In this document: positions 38,589 to 42,775 of the stretch, one piece after another | Numbering within the stretch: the stretch's first letter is position 1 | Layout of the letters: every line of letters begins with the position of its first letter | DNA from: JAAAPF01 sp046541805 | GTDB lineage: Bacteria; Pseudomonadota; Alphaproteobacteria; Geminicoccales; Geminicoccaceae | Direction: 5' to 3' | DNA length: 42,775 nt | Assembly (NCBI GenBank): GCA_046541805.1 | Contig: JBKHCM010000011.1 | Coordinates: 1 to 42,775, forward strand | The notes under the pieces: generated by a model | Databases searched by the model: none | What the model was told of the DNA's origin: nothing | The model's input: the letters and a program-made list of their open reading frames with translations, nothing else | Program-made: the position numbers and the translations under genes

Positions 38589-40423
38589 GCGTCCACTCCC
38601 AATTCCGCGCGCACGCGGTCCTTGACCTCGCCGATGCCGAAGGGCCGGCCCGCGACCTTGGTCAGCGACGACACCGCTCGGCCGTAGCGGCCCTGCAACA
38701 ACAGGGCGAGCTGGCCCATGTTCAGCTCCGCCACCAACACCTTGTCGAAGGCGGCCAAGAGATCACCCAGATTGCACGGCAACGGGCTCAGATGGCGCAG
38801 GTGGATTTGGGCCACCTTGAGCCCCTCGGCGCGCAGCTGGTCCACCGCCGAGGCGAGCGCGCCGTAGGTGGAGCCCCAGCCGACCACCAGGATGTCGTCG
38901 CCACCATCGCCGGCCTCGAAGGGCTGTTCGGGGATGACCTGGGCGAGCTTGGCGATGCGCGCGTGGCGGAGCTCGGTCATGCGCTGGTGGTTGGCCGGAT
39001 CGTAGGAGACCGCGCCCGTGCCGTCCTGGCGCTCGAGCCCGCCGATGCGGTGCCTGAGACCCGGCGTGCCGGCGGGGATCCAGGGCCGGGCCAGCGTCTC
39101 GGGGTCGTGGTCGTAGGGCCGGCGGGTGCCGTGGGGCCGGCGCTCGATGGGCGGGAGCGCCGCGACGTCGGGGATCGCCCAGGGCTCGGTGGCGTTCGCC
39201 AGATAGCCGTCGGTCAACAGGATCACCGGCGTCATCGCCCGCACCGCCAGGCGGATCGCCTCGATCGCCATCTCGAAGGCGTCGTGCGGGGTGGCCGCGG
39301 CCAAGACCGGCAGCGGCGAGTCGGCGTTGCGCCCCAGCACCGCCTGCAGGAGGTCGGACTGCTCGGTCTTCGTCGGCAACCCGGTCGAGGGGCCACCGCG
39401 CTGGGCGTCGATGACCACGAGCGGCAGCTCGGCGGCCAGCGCCAGGCCCAGCATCTCGGTCTTGAGCGCCATGCCCGGCCCGGAGCTGCCGGTCACACCC
39501 AGCTTGCCGGCGTAGGAGGCCCCGAGCGCCACCCCGATGGCGGCGATCTCGTCCTCCGCCTGAAAGACGTCGACCCCGTAGGCCCCGAGCTTGGCGAGGG
39601 CGTGGAGCATCGTCGAGGCCGGCGTGATCGGATAGGAGCCGTAGACCAGCTCGAGCGCCGCCAGATGCGCGCCGGTCACGAGCCCCAAACAGAGCGCGTC
39701 GGCGCCCGAGATCGAGCGGTAACGGCCCGCCGGCAAGGGCGACGGCCCGCGCTGCAGCACCGGCTCCACCCGCGCCAGCTCCGCCGTTTCGCCGAAGGCG
39801 TGCCCGGCCTGGAGGGCGCGGGTGTTGGCGTCGACGAGCGACGTGTCGGCCTTGAAGCGCTCCGCGATCCAAGCGGCACTCTTCTCGACGTCGCCGCCGG
39901 TGAGCCACAGCACCAGGCCGAGCGTCCAGAAATTGCGTGCCCGAGCGGCGTCGCGGGCCTTCACCCCGGAAGGCTTCACCGCCTCGGCGGTGAGCTTGGT
40001 GATGTCGAGCGCGACCAGGCGGTAGCCGTCGAGCGAACCGTCGTCGAGCGGGCTCGCCGCGTAGCCGGCCTTTTTCAGGTTGCGCTCGGTGAACGCGGCC
40101 GCGTCGGCGACGATCACGCCGGCCGGGCGCAGCTCGGCGAGGTTCACCTTCAGCGCCGCGGGGTTCAGCGCCACCAGCACGTCGACCCGGTCGCCGGGCG
40201 TGCGCACGGTCCGGCGACCGATCTGGATCTGAAAGGCCGAAACGCCGTAGGTGGTCCCGGCCGGAGCGCGGATCTCGGCGGGAAAGTCGGGAAAGGTGGA
40301 GACGTCGGCGCCGCTGAAGGCCGCCGCCGCCGTGAAGCGGGTTCCCGTCAGCTGAATCCCGTCGCCGCTGTCCCCGGCGAAGCGCACCACCAGCACGCCC
40401 TCGCCGAGCTTCGGCTCATCCAT
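38585..40423 (-). CDS. korA: 2-oxoacid:ferredoxin oxidoreductase, fused gamma-alpha subunit
   Basis: This is a 612-residue subunit in which the gamma domain (about 1-190, starting VLVVRFAGDSGDGIQLTG, with FPDFPAEIRAPAGTTYGVS) is fused ahead of the alpha domain. The alpha part shows VYGSYPITPASTML, the acidic FQAEDEIAAIGVALGASYAG and the GSSGPGMALKTEMLGLA stretch, with a C-terminal WGSTYGAL domain. This two-subunit layout is that of KorA in aerobic bacteria such as actinobacteria and alphaproteobacteria. The ATG at 40423 has GAGGA upstream. With KorB it would decarboxylate 2-oxoglutarate to succinyl-CoA with ferredoxin as acceptor, or run in reverse. Confidence 0.92.
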   Translation of the reverse strand: MDEPKLGEGVLVVRFAGDSGDGIQLTGTRFTAAAAFSGADVSTFPDFPAEIRAPAGTTYGVSAFQIQIGRRTVRTPGDRVDVLVALNPAALKVNLAELRPAGVIVADAAAFTERNLKKAGYAASPLDDGSLDGYRLVALDITKLTAEAVKPSGVKARDAARARNFWTLGLVLWLTGGDVEKSAAWIAERFKADTSLVDANTRALQAGHAFGETAELARVEPVLQRGPSPLPAGRYRSISGADALCLGLVTGAHLAALELVYGSYPITPASTMLHALAKLGAYGVDVFQAEDEIAAIGVALGASYAGKLGVTGSSGPGMALKTEMLGLALAAELPLVVIDAQRGGPSTGLPTKTEQSDLLQAVLGRNADSPLPVLAAATPHDAFEMAIEAIRLAVRAMTPVILLTDGYLANATEPWAIPDVAALPPIERRPHGTRRPYDHDPETLARPWIPAGTPGLRHRIGGLERQDGTGAVSYDPANHQRMTELRHARIAKLAQVIPEQPFEAGDGGDDILVVGWGSTYGALASAVDQLRAEGLKVAQIHLRHLSPLPCNLGDLLAAFDKVLVAELNMGQLALLLQGRYGRAVSSLTKVAGRPFGIGEVKDRVRAELGVDA

Positions 40424-40511
40424 GTCGTCGTCCTCGTTGGAACCCTGCCACCCTGTGCGCGGACGTGGGCACGCCACCCCTCTTCTTAATGTGCGGGATT
40501 GACGCAGGCTT

Positions 40512-41063
40512 TCACGTCGATCCACCGCCACCATCGTCGCCTGCGCCGAGCGGCCGCAGGCGGTGGCGATAGGTTTGCGCCCGCTCGACGTAGGCCGCGG
40601 CGCCCTGCTTCATCCGTGCCGCCTGCGCGGCGGAGACCGCGCGCACGATCTTGCCGGGCTGGCCCATGACCAGGCTGTCGTCCGGGATCTCCTTGCCCTC
40701 GGGGATGAAGGCGTGGGCGCCGATGAGGCAGCGCTTGCCGATGCGCGCCCCGTTCATGACCGTGGCGGCGATGCCGACGAGGCTGCCCTCGCCGATCTCG
40801 CAGCCGTGCAGCATGGCCAGATGGCCCACCGTCACGTCGCGCGCGATCGTCAACGGAAAGCCCGGGTCGGTGTGCAGCACGCAGTTCTCCTGCACGTTGC
40901 TGCCCTCGCCGATGACGATGAGCTCGTTGTCGCCGCGCACGACGGCGCCGAACCACAGGCTCGCGCGCGCCTCCATGCGGCAGCGGCCGAGCACCACCGC
41001 CGTCGGCGCGATCCAGGCGGTCGGGTCGATCTCGGGGGCGAGCCCGTCGAGGGCATAGCGCAT
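40512..41063 (-). CDS. gamma-carbonic anhydrase-like protein (YrdA/CaiE family)
   Basis: This is a 183-residue left-handed beta-helix protein of the gamma-class carbonic anhydrase/YrdA/PaaY family. Hexapeptide repeats run from ALDGLAPEIDPTAWIAPTAV through SLVGIAATVMNGARIGKRCL. The three metal-binding His are visible as H64 (CVLHTD), H81 (VGHLAM) and H86 (LHGC). The ATG at 41063 is preferred to one 12 bases upstream because GGAG sits six bases before it. Many members show little carbonic anhydrase activity, so the reaction is uncertain. It precedes korA by 88 bases on the same strand; CO2 released or fixed by KorAB makes a functional link conceivable. Confidence 0.87.
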   Translation of the reverse strand: MRYALDGLAPEIDPTAWIAPTAVVLGRCRMEARASLWFGAVVRGDNELIVIGEGSNVQENCVLHTDPGFPLTIARDVTVGHLAMLHGCEIGEGSLVGIAATVMNGARIGKRCLIGAHAFIPEGKEIPDDSLVMGQPGKIVRAVSAAQAARMKQGAAAYVERAQTYRHRLRPLGAGDDGGGGST

Positions 41064-41148
41064 GGTCGTCTCCATCGAGCGCGCCAAGGCTTGCCAACAC
41101 CGGCGCCATCGCGCAAGCCGCCGCGGCGGGACCAACCGGGAGCGTGCC

Positions 41149-42105
41149 ATGCAGCGGATCGATGCCGAGACCACCGGCGCCTTCGTCATCGCGCCGACGC
41201 CCTTCACCGATGCGGGCGAGGTCGACGTCGCCAGCATCGACCGCCTCGTCGACGGCTATCTCGCGGCCGGGGCGGCCGGCATCACGATCCTCGGCATCAT
41301 GGGCGAGGCCACCAAGCTCCTGCCCGAGGAGAGCCGAGCCGTCATCGCGCGCTGCCTCGCCCGCGTCGACGGCCGCGTGCCGGTCGTCGTCGGCGCGAGC
41401 GCGCCCGGCCTCGTCCCGCTGGTCGCGCGGGCGCGCAGCGCCATGGACGCCGGTGCCGCCGGGGTCATGCTCGCCTGCCCCGAGGGCACCAAGACCGAGG
41501 CGGCGGTCGAGGCCTACATGGTCGAGGTGGCCGAGGCGCTCGGCCCCGAGGTGCCGATCTGCTTTCAGGACTACCCGCTCACCACCGGCGTGACCTTCTC
41601 CGTCGCCACCTACCAGCGCATCGTCGAGCGCTGCCCGAACGTGGTGATGTTCAAGCACGAGGACTGGCCGGGCCTCGCCAAGCTCGCCGAGATCCGCCGC
41701 CGCGAACGCGAGGAGGGGCTGCGCCGGCTCTCCATCCTGACCGCCAACGGCGGGATGTTTTTGGCCTCCGAGCTGCACCTCGGCGCCGACGGCTGCATGA
41801 CCGGCTACGCCTTCCCCGAGGCGCTGGTCGCGATCTGCCGCGCCTTTCGCGCCGGTGAGGCCGAGCGTGGCGAGGACCTCTTCGACGCCCATCTGCCGCT
41901 GATCCGCCTCGAGCAGCAGCCCGGCGCGGGCCTCGCGCTCCGCAAGGAGATCTTTCGCCGGCGCGGGCTGATCGCCTCGGCCGCGGTGCGCCGGCCGGGG
42001 CCGAGGCTCGCGCCCTCGGACATGGCCGAGCTCGACCGCCAGCTCGCCCGCCTCGCCCGCCGGCTGCGCCAGCTCGACGAACCCCTGCCGCCCGGGCTCG
42101 CCTGA
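41149..42105 (+). CDS. DapA/NanA-family aldolase-lyase
   Basis: This is a 318-residue TIM-barrel protein of the dihydrodipicolinate synthase/N-acetylneuraminate lyase family. The Schiff-base Lys is K169 (VVMFKHEDWPG), and the conserved Tyr is Y142 (FQDYPLTTG). The substrate-binding loop reads GIMGEATKLL where true DapA has GTTGE, so the two Thr of lysine-pathway enzymes are missing; this argues for a different 2-oxoacid substrate rather than lysine synthesis. GGGAG lies about eight bases before the ATG. It diverges from the carbonic-anhydrase-like gene with 85 bases between the starts. Confidence 0.88.
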   Translation: MQRIDAETTGAFVIAPTPFTDAGEVDVASIDRLVDGYLAAGAAGITILGIMGEATKLLPEESRAVIARCLARVDGRVPVVVGASAPGLVPLVARARSAMDAGAAGVMLACPEGTKTEAAVEAYMVEVAEALGPEVPICFQDYPLTTGVTFSVATYQRIVERCPNVVMFKHEDWPGLAKLAEIRRREREEGLRRLSILTANGGMFLASELHLGADGCMTGYAFPEALVAICRAFRAGEAERGEDLFDAHLPLIRLEQQPGAGLALRKEIFRRRGLIASAAVRRPGPRLAPSDMAELDRQLARLARRLRQLDEPLPPGLA

Positions 42106-42132
42106 CGCCCAGCGGATGCTACCTCCTCGGCC

Positions 42133-42775
42133 ATGACCGCGTCTTCCGCGCCCGTTCACGTCGTCTGGTTCAAGCGCGATCTGCGCGTCCACGACCACGC
42201 CCCGCTCGCCGAGGCGGCGGCACGCGGCCGGGTGCTGCCACTCTACGTCGCGGAGCCGGGCTTTTGGGCCTTGGCGGAAAGCTCCGGGCGGCAATGGCGC
42301 TTCGTCGCCGAGAGCCTCGCCGAGCTCGACGCCGACTTGCGGGCGCGCGGCAGCGCGCTGGTCGTGCGCACGGGCGAGGCCGTGGACGTGGTGCGCGACC
42401 TGCTCGACCGGCTGCCGGTGGCGGCGCTGTGGTCGCACCAGGAGACCAACAACGCCTGGACCTTCGCGCGCGACCGCCGCGTGGCCGAGCTGCTGCGCGC
42501 GCGCGGCGTGCCCTGGCACGAGCGCCGTCAGCACGGCGTCATTCGCGGGCTCGCCCGCCGCGACGGCTGGGCCGCGCGCTGGGAGCAGCTGATGCGCGCG
42601 CCGCCGGCCGCGGCGCCCGAGGCCTTGAACCCGCCGCCGCTCGCCGTCGCGGCGATGCCGTCGGCGGCGGCGCTCGGCCTCGCGGACGATCCGCCGTTGC
42701 GCCAGCCCGGCGGGCGCGCGGCCGGGCACGGCTTGCTCGCGAGCTTTTTCGGCCCGCGCGGGCGGGACTATCGCC
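42133..42775 (+). CDS. deoxyribodipyrimidine photolyase/cryptochrome family protein, N-terminal part
   Basis: About 214 residues are visible before the right edge cuts the gene. The start reads VHVVWFKRDLRVHDHAPLAE, the classic first strand of the photolyase alpha/beta antenna domain, followed by LPLYVAEPGFW and the motif SHQETNNAWTFARDRRVAEL. The FAD-binding domain with the conserved Trp chain lies outside the window, so light-driven DNA repair cannot be told from a photoreceptor role. The RBS is weak. It starts 27 bases after the DapA-like gene, possibly in the same unit. Confidence 0.85.
   Translation, partial: MTASSAPVHVVWFKRDLRVHDHAPLAEAAARGRVLPLYVAEPGFWALAESSGRQWRFVAESLAELDADLRARGSALVVRTGEAVDVVRDLLDRLPVAALWSHQETNNAWTFARDRRVAELLRARGVPWHERRQHGVIRGLARRDGWAARWEQLMRAPPAAAPEALNPPPLAVAAMPSAAALGLADDPPLRQPGGRAAGHGLLASFFGPRGRDYR

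Overview
The window is about 42.8 kb of very GC-rich, densely coding chromosomal DNA. The Rieske protein (TAT-exported, alphaproteobacterial type), the 2-oxoacid:ferredoxin oxidoreductase with a fused gamma-alpha subunit, the long GlgE with an extra N-terminal domain, and the codon usage all suggest an alphaproteobacterium, perhaps Rhodospirillales-like. This placement is inferred from sequence character, not from any search. I see no rRNA, tRNA, CRISPR array, insertion sequence or phage gene.

Left part (1-17.2 kb) is a patchwork of short units on both strands: an alpha/beta-hydrolase tail, zinc importer genes znuC-znuB, pgi, an amidase, a frameshifted patatin remnant, a DMT-family exporter, a BCCT osmolyte transporter paired with a universal stress protein, a small unknown ORF, an SDR, a solitary Rieske gene (no petB or petC follows), psiE, recQ translationally coupled to a decayed enol-lactonase-like hydrolase, a creatininase-family hydrolase, a broken unknown ORF, an Ldh2/malate dehydrogenase-family reductase and a secreted protein of unknown function. 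Three of these genes are decayed.

Central and right part (17.2-37.4 kb) is one co-directional minus-strand glycogen/trehalose block, transcribed in the order glgP, glgC, glgA, glgE, treS-maltokinase, glgB, glgX-treZ fusion, malQ. It encodes the classical ADP-glucose route (GlgC, GlgA), the trehalose to maltose-1-phosphate route (TreS-Mak, GlgE), branching (GlgB), debranching (GlgX), phosphorolysis (GlgP) and oligosaccharide recycling (MalQ). The most striking gene is the 1319-residue GlgX-TreZ fusion. Its GlgX half keeps every catalytic residue. Its TreZ half has lost the conserved region IV Asp (Ala1109) and shows changes at most other active-site motifs while the fold-level sequence is retained, so it looks like a pseudoenzyme. 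TreY, the obligate partner of TreZ, is not in the window.

Right end (37.5-42.8 kb) carries korA-korB (2-oxoacid:ferredoxin oxidoreductase) and a gamma-carbonic-anhydrase-like gene, both reading into the glycogen block, then a divergent DapA-family aldolase/lyase and the start of a photolyase/cryptochrome gene cut by the window edge.
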